Positions 27,451 to 37,366 are shown, numbered from the stretch's first letter. The stretch: 64,000 nt of DNA from Candidatus Gastranaerophilales bacterium (GCA_944325085.1 CALUYT010000013.1:38730-102729), one strand, 5' to 3'. Translations and numbers: made by a program. The notes: generated by a model not told the origin, from the sequence alone.

Positions 27451-28449
27451 ATGAGCAACGTAATCCTTAAAAATGTAAAAAAAACATACGACAATAATAA
27501 AACAGTAATCAATAATGTTAATCTTGAAATAAAGGATAAAGAATTTGTAGTATTAGTTGGCGCTTCCGGTTGCGGGAAATCAACATTACTAAGAATGATT
27601 GCAGGTTTAGAAGATATTTCTGATGGAGAAATCTATATTGGAGATAAGAAAGTTAATAATATACCTCCAAAAGACAGAGATATCGCATTTGTTTTTCAAA
27701 GTTATGCACTATACCCACATATGACAGTGAGAGAAAATATAGCCTTTGGTCTAAAAATGAGAAAAGTAGATAAAGCTACTATTGAAAAAAAAGTTCAAGA
27801 AGCTGCTGAAATTCTGGATTTAGGAGAATATTTAGATCGAAAGCCCAAACAATTATCAGGCGGTCAAAGACAGCGTGTAGCTTTAGGTAGAGCAATTGTA
27901 AGAAATCCGAAAGTTTTCTTGATGGACGAACCTCTATCAAACTTAGATGCAAAATTAAGAGTTCAAATGAGATCAGAAATCAAAAAACTCCATGAAAAAT
28001 TACAAACTACATTTATCTATGTTACCCACGATCAAACTGAAGCATTAACAATGGGAGATAGAATTGTTGTATTAAACAATGGAGATATACAACAAGCTGG
28101 AAGCCCTGAAGAAATTTATAACAACCCGCAAAACACATTTGTAGCAGGTTTTGTTGGTTCACCTCAAATGAATTTTATCAACGGTAAAGATATAAATCTC
28201 GATGAAAATATCATCTACGGCATTCGTCCGGAAAAAATGAATAAACCTGAAGGCGATATTAAACTAACCGTAAATGTAGATATTTCCGAAATGCTTGGAA
28301 GCGAAAAAATCGCATATTTTAATATTGGCGAACAAAAATGCTCAGCTAAATTAGATGCGGATTACAATATCGGAAAAACATTAGATTTGTCAATATGTAG
28401 TGCTGATTTGTACAAATTTGATGCTCAAACAGGACTACGTATAAATTAA
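27451..28449 (+). CDS. MalK/UgpC/MsmK-type ABC transporter ATPase
   Basis: The ATP-hydrolysing subunit of sugar or glycerol-phosphate importers, 332 residues. Walker A GASGCGKST, Q-loop region VFQSYALYPHMTVREN, signature LSGGQRQRVALGRA, Walker B VFLMDEPLSNLDAKLR and switch VTHDQTEA are all present. From about 235 the C-terminal part is a TOBE/OB regulatory domain (YGIRPEKM...LGSEKIAYFNI). No permease or binding-protein genes are nearby, which fits a shared MsmK-like ATPase serving several transporters. It follows the pseudokinase by one base, an unusual partner. Confidence 0.9.
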   Translation: MSNVILKNVKKTYDNNKTVINNVNLEIKDKEFVVLVGASGCGKSTLLRMIAGLEDISDGEIYIGDKKVNNIPPKDRDIAFVFQSYALYPHMTVRENIAFGLKMRKVDKATIEKKVQEAAEILDLGEYLDRKPKQLSGGQRQRVALGRAIVRNPKVFLMDEPLSNLDAKLRVQMRSEIKKLHEKLQTTFIYVTHDQTEALTMGDRIVVLNNGDIQQAGSPEEIYNNPQNTFVAGFVGSPQMNFINGKDINLDENIIYGIRPEKMNKPEGDIKLTVNVDISEMLGSEKIAYFNIGEQKCSAKLDADYNIGKTLDLSICSADLYKFDAQTGLRIN

Positions 28450-28649
28450 TAATAATAATTTTCGTCATTCGGATTTTCAACCCAAATGACTGTAACTTCC
28501 GGCTGTTTATAAAACGGATTAAACCAATGGCTGTCTTCCGTAAAATCTATTATTGCATCATAATATGAAATTTTTTGTGCAATTTTTTTTGTATAATTCA
28601 ATAAATCTGTCATAAAATTCCTAACTATCATAACAGTTTTATTGTCCAA
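28446..28649 (-). CDS. doubtful small gene, 67 residues or longer
   Basis: The reading frame from a TTG at 28649 (or ATG at 28631) gives a protein-like sequence (NFMTDLLNYTKKIAQKISYY, then DFTEDSHWFNPFYKQPEV and VIWVENPNDE). The same frame stays open upstream to about 28756 with plausible content (CGSSLFGEYKSFNSGLFGDY) but offers no standard start and no ribosome site there. It overlaps the ABC gene end by four bases. It is either a real gene with an unusual start or the 3' part of a decayed gene. Confidence 0.4.
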   Translation of the reverse strand: MDNKTVMIVRNFMTDLLNYTKKIAQKISYYDAIIDFTEDSHWFNPFYKQPEVTVIWVENPNDENYYY

Positions 28650-28739
28650 TATTTTTCGTTGCGAATAATCCCCAAAAAGTCCTGAGTTAAAAGATTTATA
28701 TTCTCCAAACAGACTACTCCCACATCTAATTGAGAATTC

Positions 28740-28754
28740 TTATAAGTATTATTA
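28740..28754 (+). promoter_or_regulatory. PerR-box-like sequence before rubrerythrin
   Basis: TTATAAGTATTATTA matches the PerR consensus TTATAATnATTATAA at 12 of 14 defined positions and sits 31 bases before the rubrerythrin ATG. Rubrerythrins are known PerR targets in several anaerobes. The AT-rich background makes chance matches likely. Confidence 0.35.
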
Positions 28755-28785
28755 TTTTATATCTGAAGAAATAAAGGAGGATAAA

Positions 28786-29364
28786 ATGGATAATAACTTT
28801 AAAGGTTCAAAAACAGAACAAAATCTTATCAATTCTTTTGCCGGAGAATCTCAAGCAAGAAATAAATATACATACTATGCACAAATAGCTAAAAAAGAAG
28901 GTTATGAACAGATTTCAGCAATATTTCTTGAAACTGCGGAAAATGAACTTGAACATGCAAAATTATTTTTTAAACATATAGGCAATAATCCAATGGGACA
29001 TGTTGATAACTTTTACCCGTTTGAAATAGGTACAACAGAAGAAAACTTAACCAGTGCTATTTCCGGTGAAACCGAAGAATATGAAGTATTATATCTGGAA
29101 GCTGAAAAAACTGCACAAGAAGAAGGTTTTGAAGCAGTTGCAAATACATTTAGACACGTTCGAAACGCAGAACATCACCACGCACAAAGATATAAACAAC
29201 TTTTAGAAAACCTAAAAAATCAAACAATTTTCTCAAAAAACGAAGACGAAAAATGGCTTTGCAGAAAATGTGGCTTTGTTCATATAGGAAAATCTGCACC
29301 TGAACATTGCCCAAATTGTTTTCACCCTCAAAGTTATTTCCAAATTTTATGTGAAAAATACTAA
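28786..29364 (+). CDS. rbr: rubrerythrin (classical order)
   Basis: A peroxide-reducing diiron protein of anaerobes, 192 residues. The ferritin-like four-helix part comes first, with iron ligands in AGESQARNKYTYYA, ENELEHAKLFF, LEAEKTAQEEGF and NAEHHHAQRY. The C-terminal rubredoxin-like domain holds Cys4 iron: CRKCG and CPNC, separated by a short loop. It takes electrons from a rubredoxin or NAD(P)H oxidoreductase and reduces hydrogen peroxide. A very strong ribosome site (AAAGGAGG) precedes the ATG. A second, domain-reversed rubrerythrin is at 39996. Confidence 0.95.
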   Translation: MDNNFKGSKTEQNLINSFAGESQARNKYTYYAQIAKKEGYEQISAIFLETAENELEHAKLFFKHIGNNPMGHVDNFYPFEIGTTEENLTSAISGETEEYEVLYLEAEKTAQEEGFEAVANTFRHVRNAEHHHAQRYKQLLENLKNQTIFSKNEDEKWLCRKCGFVHIGKSAPEHCPNCFHPQSYFQILCEKY

Positions 29365-29422
29365 AAATGGATGACATTTTTTATTGTACTTATCAAGCAT
29401 ATTATAATATAATAAGTATAAT

Positions 29423-32400
29423 ATGAAGAGAAAGTGGAAAATAATAACAACTTTGGGAATAATAACAGTTACCTGCGGGCTTTATACCTGGGGTATTCCT
29501 GCTATTGTGAACATAAAAGCACATAAAAACTTCATTGAACAAACTATCAAACAAAAAACAGGATACAAAATTGATATAGGGAATCCGGAACTTTCAATGG
29601 GGGTATTTCCTTCTGTTTGGATTAAAAGTGATAATATATCGCTTTTAAATAATGATAATTCAAAAGCCTTATCAATAGACAATCCTCAATTAAAATTAAA
29701 ATTATTTCCACTACTATTAAAGAAAATAGAAATTTCTAAACTTTCCGCAACAAAAGAGGAGGCTCATTTTACATTTACTAAAGACTCCAAATTCCTGCTT
29801 GGACAATATCCACTAAAATCAAACAAAAATAGTGATTTTACTCTGTCTAAAATGGATCTTAATTTAGGAGAATATAACATATATCTGAATGACTTGAACA
29901 ATAATCAAAAAGTGAGCCTTTGCGGAAAATATTTAAACAATGGAGAATACATACATAATAAACAAGTAAAATTTGCAACCGAAAGCATTTTACATGTTGG
30001 TAACAAACAAACAAATATATTTACCGATATTGAAATAAATCTTCCTATAAATAGTATCTCAGAAGATAAATTCAAAATTAATGCCAACATTACAGACTTT
30101 GAATTAGATTCAATATCAGATTATGTCAACATTCTAACTAAAGGGAAAATTAAATCTTTAAAAGGTAATATAAACATTATTGCAAATACATTACCTGATA
30201 AATTCGGACATAAAAACATTTCAACAACTATTGTAAGCGAAAACTTAGCAATTCAAGGTAAAGATAAAGCATCTTCAGTATTTTATAACGACAAAATCAC
30301 AGCCAAAATCAATTTTGGGACCATTGAAAACGGCATTCATTTTAAAAATACAACAATTGATGCTAAAAATATTCACGCAATACTTAATGGAAAATTATTT
30401 GATTTAGGTAACAAAAAAGATCTTAGATATAATCTAACAGCAGAAGTTAAAGATACAAGATTAGAAAATGTAGTAGCAATACTTCCTGGAAGCGAAACGT
30501 TATTACCTGACTTTAACTTATACAAACTCAAAAAATATGTATTTTATGGCAACGGTGAAGGAAAATTAAACTTTGAAGGAAAAGGCACAAGACCTAAAGT
30601 AAATGGAGAGATTAAACTAAGTGATGCATATTTAATGCATCCGATTAAAGGTTCACCTGCAAATGCCACTATAAATCTAAAATTTAAAGGTCAAAAAATG
30701 TTTTTAGATGTCTTTGTTCCGACATCAAAAACTCAAAATGTAAGTGTTAAAGGTATGGTTCTTATAGACGGTTCAAAATATTCCGAACTCCAAATAAAAA
30801 GTACAAAAGAAGTATCTTTAGCACCAGCTCAAGAAATTTTAAATCCACTACATGAAATTCTAAAATTCCAACTTGGACCTGTTCCTATAATGAAAATTGC
30901 AGGTATTGGAAATATTGATTTAAAATCAGCAGGTAAAAAAATTGACCCTCACATTTGGGGAAATATATATTTCAAAAATGTAACCGCATCATTTAATGAA
31001 ATTCACAATCTTGAACTTCACAATGGTTCAGGCGAAGTTTTATTTAATGATACAAAAACGACTTTCAAAAGTTATTATGCAACAATAAATGGTAAACCCG
31101 TAGAAATAAAAGGGGATTGCTCAGTATTTGGAAAATTAAATGTCTATGTTACAAGCAAGGGTCAAAATATTCCAAAACTTATCAAAGTAATAAATTCATC
31201 TCCACTACTTGTTGACATTCAAAAAGTAATAAAACCATTCGAAAAACCTGATGGAATTGCTGATGTATATTTCCAAATATACGGGACAGCTAAAAATGCG
31301 GAAGAAGTAGTATTCAATGAAGATTTATTCTCAAAAGGAACAATAACTCTTCATAATGCAAAAACTGTTATGCAAGATACTTATCTTCCTTTCACAAAAG
31401 TAAACGGGGTCGTTAATTTTGACCAATATAATTCAGATTACGATATTACAGGATATGTTAGAAATTCAAAACTCCATGTAAAAGGTACTGGTAGTAATTC
31501 TGCAATTGATCTGACTGCACACTCTGATAAATTTGCTATTGAAGATATTTCAGATTTACTACACCCGGAACTATCCCTACCTTACCAAAATGAAGTAGGA
31601 AAAATAAACGTAAATTTTGATGCCTATTATAAAGGTCCAGCTGATGCTGACAAAATCGATTATGACAAAATAAAAATTAACGGAAAATTTTTATCAAACA
31701 TGTACACCAAAAATCCAATAAAACTTTCAGGTGGTACATTTACAATCCAAAACAGTATCTTTAAAACATCAACCCTAAATGGACTTTTTAATAATAATCC
31801 ATACACACTAACATTGACAGCAAAAAATATCTATAATGATATACCAACAATTTCAGATACAACTTTTAATTTTAAAAATTTTGATACAAGTGCCATAAAT
31901 TCTATAAAACATCAACTAAAGATGCCAAAAGAAATTGCAGCTCAAGTAGAAAACATTGATAATATCAAAGGTAAAATTGATATTAATGGCTCAATCAAAA
32001 ATAATAATATCAATGCAAATACAAATCTAAAAGATATTAGTTTTGTATATAAACCACTAGGTGCAGTTGTAAGAATTTCTAACGGAGATGTTTATATAAA
32101 AAATAATACGTTATATCTTGATAAGATAAATTCAAGAATTAGCTCAATGCCGGTATTTCTTAATGGAAGTATCTCAAACTTTTTAAATAATCCAAACCTA
32201 AATTTATCAATAAGTGCAAAAATTATACAACCTTTCTTTGATAGATTTTATAACTCAAAATCTGTATATCCTGTAAAAACAAAAGGTGATATAAATTTCT
32301 ACACAAGACTAAAAGGTCCATTAACAGCACTTTCTAGCAAATCAACTCTAAATCTTGGAGAAAATGCATCCATATATTATATGGGAGCAACACTTGCAGG

Positions 32401-33922
32401 AGCTCCAACAGGTTCAATGAATTCAAATGAGATTACAACAAATCCGGTTTCTATAACAGCTGATACCGTACTATATCCAAGCAAAATTAAAATTAGAAAC
32501 CTAAGATATAATCAAACAATAACATCTCAAAACAATAAAAGATCAACACAAAATCAACTTCACGCAAATGGAGAAATTACTCTATTAAAAAATAACGTGC
32601 TTGCATTTAAAAATTTAAAAATTAAAACAGAAAATCCAACAATAGCAAAAATATTCAATATACTATTTAAAAAACCTACAATTAAACAAGGTGTATTTAC
32701 TTCTGATTTAACAATAAACGGAACATCCCTTGCTCCATATATAATAGGTGAACTAAATGTAAAAAGTATAGATATCCCATTATTAGATTCTACAGTAAGA
32801 GATATAAACATAGATTTCAAAAAAGATTATGTTTATATAAACTCAAAAGGCATAATCTTAACAAATGATATTATGATGGATGCCAAAATAGTTAACAAAC
32901 CAAACTTGCCTGTAGAAGTTGAAGATGCAACAATTCAGATGGATGCTCTAGACTTAAATGTAATTGCAAACAGACTAAATGATTTTGATGCAGATAACAC
33001 AAGAAATAATCATCTAAAAAACAATTCCCTACCGGAACTTGAGCCTAATACATTAATTATTAAAAATGCTCAGATAAACGCCGACAAAATCATAATTAAA
33101 AAAGCTAATGCTACAAACTTCAAATCTCATATAACATTAGATAAAGACCAAAACTTAAATATAGATAATTATGATTTTAATATAGCAAATGGAACCGTTA
33201 ATGGTAATATTTCACATAATATATCTAATTTGAAAACTACAGGAGAAATGCATATAAAAAATGCAGATGCTCAAATTATATCTGAAAACTTCTTTGACAT
33301 GCCTGGTCAAATGTTCGGTACCGTAACGGGTGAGCTGAATGTAGCTTGTACAGGACTATCAAGTGTTGATTGTATAAATACATTATCAGGAAACGGAAGT
33401 TTTGAAGTTAGCGATGGCAGAATGCCTAAACTTGGTTCATTAGAATATCTACTAAAAGCAGGCAACCTTTTAACTGGAGGAATAACAGGAGTTTCTATTA
33501 ACGGTATCATAGATTTGATTACACCTTTAAAAACAGGTAACTTCAAAAGCATCAGTGGAAATATCCGTGTAAAAGACGGAATAGCCGAAGATATACATGT
33601 ATATTCTCGCGGAGAAGATTTGAATATGTATATGACAGGCAGTTATAATATTTCTACACTAATCGCAGATATGGAAGTTTATGGAAGCTTGTCTAAGAAC
33701 TTCTCAACTTTGCTTGGTAAGATTGCTAATTCATCATTAAATACATTATTTAATACAATACCTGGTATTAAAATTAACGAAATCAATCCAAAATCAACAA
33801 GTAATATAAATAAAATACCAAACTTTGACAAAACAAAAACACTACGTGTATTTAAAGCTGACATATATGGAGATATTAACGGAAGCAATTATGTAAAAAG
33901 TTTCCGATGGATAAAGGACTAA
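29423..33922 (+). CDS. AsmA-like envelope protein, 1499 residues
   Basis: The N-terminus has a short basic head and one membrane segment (IITTLGIITVTCGLYTWGI), then an AsmA-type start (TGYKIDIGNPELSMGVFPSV, ISLLNNDNSKALSIDNPQLK). The long rest is repeated beta structure, as in AsmA/TamB/YhdP proteins that form a lipid-conducting bridge across the periplasm. The C-terminal part (SGNGSFEVSDGRMPKLGSLE, GLITGG-like LLTGGITGVSING, SGNIRVKDGIAEDIHVYS) matches the AsmA-2-like end. It should be anchored in the inner membrane and reach towards the outer one. No ribosome site is seen; TATAAT (29403-29408) lies 14 bases before the ATG. Its last four bases overlap the end of the chromate-transporter gene on the other strand. 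Confidence 0.8.
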   Translation: MKRKWKIITTLGIITVTCGLYTWGIPAIVNIKAHKNFIEQTIKQKTGYKIDIGNPELSMGVFPSVWIKSDNISLLNNDNSKALSIDNPQLKLKLFPLLLKKIEISKLSATKEEAHFTFTKDSKFLLGQYPLKSNKNSDFTLSKMDLNLGEYNIYLNDLNNNQKVSLCGKYLNNGEYIHNKQVKFATESILHVGNKQTNIFTDIEINLPINSISEDKFKINANITDFELDSISDYVNILTKGKIKSLKGNINIIANTLPDKFGHKNISTTIVSENLAIQGKDKASSVFYNDKITAKINFGTIENGIHFKNTTIDAKNIHAILNGKLFDLGNKKDLRYNLTAEVKDTRLENVVAILPGSETLLPDFNLYKLKKYVFYGNGEGKLNFEGKGTRPKVNGEIKLSDAYLMHPIKGSPANATINLKFKGQKMFLDVFVPTSKTQNVSVKGMVLIDGSKYSELQIKSTKEVSLAPAQEILNPLHEILKFQLGPVPIMKIAGIGNIDLKSAGKKIDPHIWGNIYFKNVTASFNEIHNLELHNGSGEVLFNDTKTTFKSYYATINGKPVEIKGDCSVFGKLNVYVTSKGQNIPKLIKVINSSPLLVDIQKVIKPFEKPDGIADVYFQIYGTAKNAEEVVFNEDLFSKGTITLHNAKTVMQDTYLPFTKVNGVVNFDQYNSDYDITGYVRNSKLHVKGTGSNSAIDLTAHSDKFAIEDISDLLHPELSLPYQNEVGKINVNFDAYYKGPADADKIDYDKIKINGKFLSNMYTKNPIKLSGGTFTIQNSIFKTSTLNGLFNNNPYTLTLTAKNIYNDIPTISDTTFNFKNFDTSAINSIKHQLKMPKEIAAQVENIDNIKGKIDINGSIKNNNINANTNLKDISFVYKPLGAVVRISNGDVYIKNNTLYLDKINSRISSMPVFLNGSISNFLNNPNLNLSISAKIIQPFFDRFYNSKSVYPVKTKGDINFYTRLKGPLTALSSKSTLNLGENASIYYMGATLAGAPTGSMNSNEITTNPVSITADTVLYPSKIKIRNLRYNQTITSQNNKRSTQNQLHANGEITLLKNNVLAFKNLKIKTENPTIAKIFNILFKKPTIKQGVFTSDLTINGTSLAPYIIGELNVKSIDIPLLDSTVRDINIDFKKDYVYINSKGIILTNDIMMDAKIVNKPNLPVEVEDATIQMDALDLNVIANRLNDFDADNTRNNHLKNNSLPELEPNTLIIKNAQINADKIIIKKANATNFKSHITLDKDQNLNIDNYDFNIANGTVNGNISHNISNLKTTGEMHIKNADAQIISENFFDMPGQMFGTVTGELNVACTGLSSVDCINTLSGNGSFEVSDGRMPKLGSLEYLLKAGNLLTGGITGVSINGIIDLITPLKTGNFKSISGNIRVKDGIAEDIHVYSRGEDLNMYMTGSYNISTLIADMEVYGSLSKNFSTLLGKIANSSLNTLFNTIPGIKINEINPKSTSNINKIPNFDKTKTLRVFKADIYGDINGSNYVKSFRWIKD

Positions 33923-34458
33923 ACACCAATCCAATTAAAATATCCCAAAACCAACCCTACAACAGCAGAAATGCCTAATGTTATAAGAGGATCACGCTTT
34001 TTGACAATATTTAACACTACCAAAGCCAAAAGCAACATAGTCCCTAACAAATGTAAATTTGATGTAAAAATAAGTCTTATACCAACCGCAGATAATAAAG
34101 CTGCACCCGCAGGTTTTATTCCTCTAACAGCACCCTTGACACATCTATTCGTTTTAAATTTATCCAAAACTTTAGATACAATAGTAACTATTATGTAAGA
34201 AGGCAAAATTATAGAACAAGTAGCAACCAATGCTCCTAATATTCCGGAAGTTGCAAAACCTGCAAATGTTGCTACATTAACGCCAACAGGTCCTGGAGTG
34301 ATTGATGATATTGCAAGCATATCTGTTAATTGTTTTGCACTATACCAATGGAACTTTTCAGATATATCATACAAAAAAGGTAATGTAGCATACCCTCCAC
34401 CAAATGAAAATACACCGACATGGAAAAACTGCAAAAATAATTGAAAATACAATTTCAT
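33919..34458 (-). CDS. chromate-transporter (CHR) family half, second gene
   Basis: A 179-residue membrane protein with one CHR domain: FFHVGVFSFGGGYATLPFL at the N-terminus, SSITPGPVGVNVATFAGF, then hydrophobic helices to the end. In the short-chain CHR families two half-size proteins with opposite topology combine into one exporter. Its start is the base after the stop of the upstream half at 34459, so they are translationally coupled. The actual substrate (chromate, sulfate or something else) is unknown in a gut-type organism. Its 3' end overlaps the AsmA-like gene end by four bases. Confidence 0.85.
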   Translation of the reverse strand: MKLYFQLFLQFFHVGVFSFGGGYATLPFLYDISEKFHWYSAKQLTDMLAISSITPGPVGVNVATFAGFATSGILGALVATCSIILPSYIIVTIVSKVLDKFKTNRCVKGAVRGIKPAGAALLSAVGIRLIFTSNLHLLGTMLLLALVVLNIVKKRDPLITLGISAVVGLVLGYFNWIGV

Positions 34459-35037
34459 CTACACTTTCTCCTCCGTCTTTGAATTATTAAACCCGTTTCG
34501 CTTATCTTCATATTTTTGAAATAAAATACCAAAAATCAAAGCACCAATTATAATTAAAGCCAATGGAACTTTTTTGGATAAAGCAAGAATTAAACATACT
34601 GAATAGACAATAACTGAAAATTTATCCGTAACAGCCTTTGTCCACATTTCTTTTACTGCAAGAAAAAGTAGTGTAATAACACCAATACCAACCCCCCAAA
34701 AAATATGCTGAATAGAAGGTTTTTCAATAATTTCACTTAATATACTTGCTAATAACACAATAGCTAAAAATGCAGGCATAACCATTCCTACAGTAGCAGC
34801 GATAGCTCCTTTTGTTCCTAATAATTTACGCCCCGTAAAGATTGCGACATTAGCAGCTATAATTCCTGGCAAAGAAGCACCTAAAGCATAATATTCGCAT
34901 AATTCATCGGAAGTTATCCATTGTTTTTTATCAACCAACTCACTGGTTAATAATGGTAAAATAACATATCCTCCACCCAATAATAATGTTCCGACTTTAA
35001 AAAAAGTTTTAAATATACTATAAAAAGTCTTTTCCAT
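34459..35037 (-). CDS. chromate-transporter (CHR) family half, first gene
   Basis: A 192-residue CHR-domain protein: FKTFFKVGTLLLGGGYVILP, then YALGASLPGIIAANVAIFTG and four or five further hydrophobic segments, ending in a charged tail (KYEDKRNGFNNSKTEEK). The GGGY and LPG motifs are those of the family. It is the upstream partner of the 33919 half. No ribosome site exists; an extended -10 (TG-T-TATATC, 35053-35045) ends eight bases before the ATG, so the message is probably leaderless. Confidence 0.85.
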   Translation of the reverse strand: MEKTFYSIFKTFFKVGTLLLGGGYVILPLLTSELVDKKQWITSDELCEYYALGASLPGIIAANVAIFTGRKLLGTKGAIAATVGMVMPAFLAIVLLASILSEIIEKPSIQHIFWGVGIGVITLLFLAVKEMWTKAVTDKFSVIVYSVCLILALSKKVPLALIIIGALIFGILFQKYEDKRNGFNNSKTEEKV

Positions 35038-35187
35038 ACAAATTGATATAACATAAAATAATCTAAGGGTAAATAAATAATATATTAAGAAAATTTAAGA
35101 AAATTTTCTATCGCGCAATTTAATTAAAAAAAAATACTTTATATATATGGTTAAAGGTTAAGGTTAGGTTATTTTGAAAGGGTTATT

Positions 35188-35874
35188 ATGTCTTCACAGG
35201 TAGGTTTAAACACAAGTTATTTAGGGAACAACTTTTACAACAATATTGGAACTACAAATACTAATTTCAATCCACTAACATTTGGAAACAACAGCAATAA
35301 TAATATGTTCAATTTAGCTCCAATATCAAACGATTACAGTAATGATATTATGATGGCAAGCCTTGATTCAATTTTTGCAGCAGGAAACATGCAACAAAAT
35401 ATAAATCAAACTACAAAACAAAACACAAACAATCCATATAATAATACACAAATGCCAAATTACTATAATAGTTTAGATCCCGCATTTAGTTCACAACAAA
35501 CATATACTACAAACCCAACAGAACCTGATATGAGTGAACTTGATGGTTGTTTGGCAGCAAAAGATAAAAATATAGCATATACAGAAAATAACAATCCATA
35601 CAAAAAAACTAATACAGCAAAAACTGCAGGTGCTTTTTTAGGTTTCTTAGCTCCAGCAGCAGGCAAAATTGTAAAATTATTCCAAGGCGGTAGTTTTAAA
35701 GATTTATTCAAATTAAAACATATGGCAATTGCTTGTCCTGCATTAGCCTTAGCCGGTCTTGGCGTTGGATATTTAATAGACGGATATACAAACTCTAAAA
35801 GAGCCGCAAAAGCAGACGAAAATGCAATTGCAAAACAAAATTATAACCCTCAAAATTACCAAAATTTAGCATAA
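35188..35874 (+). CDS. Asn-rich orphan with C-terminal hydrophobic segments
   Basis: A 228-residue unrecognised protein. The first 130 residues are Asn/Gln/Thr/Tyr-rich and likely disordered, including a TFGNN stretch that loosely recalls the F-G motif of other orphans. Two weak hydrophobic segments follow (TAGAFLGFLAPAAGKIV and MAIACPALALAGLGVGYLI), with basic residues between, then a charged tail. The general layout (disordered head, small membrane part) resembles the orphan at 15919. GAAAGGG precedes the ATG. It stands alone and ends in a good terminator. Confidence 0.65.
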   Translation: MSSQVGLNTSYLGNNFYNNIGTTNTNFNPLTFGNNSNNNMFNLAPISNDYSNDIMMASLDSIFAAGNMQQNINQTTKQNTNNPYNNTQMPNYYNSLDPAFSSQQTYTTNPTEPDMSELDGCLAAKDKNIAYTENNNPYKKTNTAKTAGAFLGFLAPAAGKIVKLFQGGSFKDLFKLKHMAIACPALALAGLGVGYLIDGYTNSKRAAKADENAIAKQNYNPQNYQNLA

Positions 35875-35898
35875 GAACTCTTTAAAAAAAAACAATCT

Positions 35899-35929
35899 AG
35901 GCAGAATGTAAAATTTCTGCCTTTATTTT
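35899..35929 (+). terminator. terminator of the Asn-rich orphan gene
   Basis: AGGCAGAA and TTCTGCCT form an eight-base stem with an eight-base loop, followed by TTATTTTTT. Confidence 0.75.
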
Positions 35930-35987
35930 TTACACAAAATAAAAAAAATATGTTATTATCATTATGTAAAACTATAGGGGAAAACTA

Positions 35988-37337
35988 ATGAATGATTATT
36001 TACACAAAATACTAGAAGAAACCAAACAAAAAAATTTAAACGAACCGGAATATTTACAAGCGGTAAATGAAGTTTTAAGTTCAATTGAACCAGTTTTAAA
36101 TATACACAAAGAATACGAACAACTTGCAATATTAGAACGAATGGTCGAACCTGAAAGAATTATAACTTTTAGAGTACCTTGGGTTAACGATGAAGGCAAA
36201 ATAATCGTTAATAGAGGCTATAGAGTTCAATTCAGTTCACTTATCGGTCCATATAAAGGCGGATTAAGATTTCACCCAAGTGTAAACCAAAGTATAATGA
36301 AATTTTTAGGATTTGAACAAATCTTTAAAAATGCACTAACAGGACTACCTATTGGCGGTGCAAAAGGTGGAAGTGATTTTGATCCTAAACACAAATCTGA
36401 TAATGAAATTATGAGATTTTGCCAAAGTTTTATGACAGAATTATATAGACATATTGGACAAGATGTCGATGTTCCGGCAGGAGATATTGGCGTTGGTGGA
36501 AGAGAAATCGGATATCTATTTGGACAATATAAAAGAATTAGAAATGCCTACGAAGGTGGAGTTCTAACAGGAAAAGATATCTGCTATGGAGGATCTTTAG
36601 CCAGAAAAGAAGCAACAGGATATGGACTAATATTCTTTATGCGAGAAATGCTAAATGCTCATAACAATACCTTACAAGGAAAAACTGTAACAATTTCCGG
36701 ATCTGGAAATGTTGCTATATATGCAGCTGAAAAAGCAATGAAATACGGTGCAAAAGTTGTTGCAATGAGTGATTCAAACGGTTGTATATATGATACAAAT
36801 GGAATTGACCTTGATTTAATGAAACAAATCAAAGAAGTTGAAAGGGGTAGAATTAAAGAATACCTAAATAAATACCCTAATGCTCAATATATAGAAAGAA
36901 CCAACGATGATTCTCCAATTTGGACAATCAAAACAGATATTGCACTCCCTTGCGCTACTCAAAATGAATTAAACCTAACATCTGCTAAAAAGCTTGTAGA
37001 AAATGGGGTTATTGCTGTAGGCGAAGGTGCAAATATGCCTTGCACACTTGAAGCTACTGAATATCTTTTAAAACATAACGTTCTTGTTGCACCTGCAAAA
37101 GCTGCTAATGCCGGTGGGGTTGCAACTTCTGCGATAGAAATGTCTCAAAACAGTATGAGATTTTATTATACATTTGAAGAAGTTGAAGAAAAACTTGATA
37201 GAATTATGGTTAATATCTTTAATTCTTGTAAAAAAGCAGCTGAAGAATACAATCAAAGCGGTAATTACGTTATTGGTGCTAACATTGCAGCTTTCAAGAA
37301 ATTAGCAGATGCAATGAAAGCTCAAGGTATTGTATAA
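35988..37337 (+). CDS. gdhA: NADP-type glutamate dehydrogenase
   Basis: Interconverts 2-oxoglutarate plus ammonium and glutamate; the 449-residue hexameric type is usually NADPH-dependent and assimilatory. Conserved parts: RVPWVNDEGKIIVNRGYRVQ, SSLIGPYKGGLRFHPSVN (substrate lysine), LTGLPIGGAKGGSDFDP with the catalytic lysine, DVPAGDIGVGGREIGY, and the dinucleotide-binding VTISGSGNVAIYAAEK followed by MSDSNGCIYD. The C-terminus GGVATSAIEMSQNS is typical. AGGGG nine bases before the ATG is the ribosome site. Near its stop a hairpin overlaps the start of the next gene. Confidence 0.96.
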   Translation: MNDYLHKILEETKQKNLNEPEYLQAVNEVLSSIEPVLNIHKEYEQLAILERMVEPERIITFRVPWVNDEGKIIVNRGYRVQFSSLIGPYKGGLRFHPSVNQSIMKFLGFEQIFKNALTGLPIGGAKGGSDFDPKHKSDNEIMRFCQSFMTELYRHIGQDVDVPAGDIGVGGREIGYLFGQYKRIRNAYEGGVLTGKDICYGGSLARKEATGYGLIFFMREMLNAHNNTLQGKTVTISGSGNVAIYAAEKAMKYGAKVVAMSDSNGCIYDTNGIDLDLMKQIKEVERGRIKEYLNKYPNAQYIERTNDDSPIWTIKTDIALPCATQNELNLTSAKKLVENGVIAVGEGANMPCTLEATEYLLKHNVLVAPAKAANAGGVATSAIEMSQNSMRFYYTFEEVEEKLDRIMVNIFNSCKKAAEEYNQSGNYVIGANIAAFKKLADAMKAQGIV

Positions 37338-37366
37338 TAAAATTTTAGATATCAAAAAAAATTTTT

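Noticed and set aside
29423..33922. Several antisense reading frames of 60-86 codons within the AsmA-like gene
   Set aside because: They lack ribosome sites, look like hydrophobic shadow translations and lie inside a strong gene.
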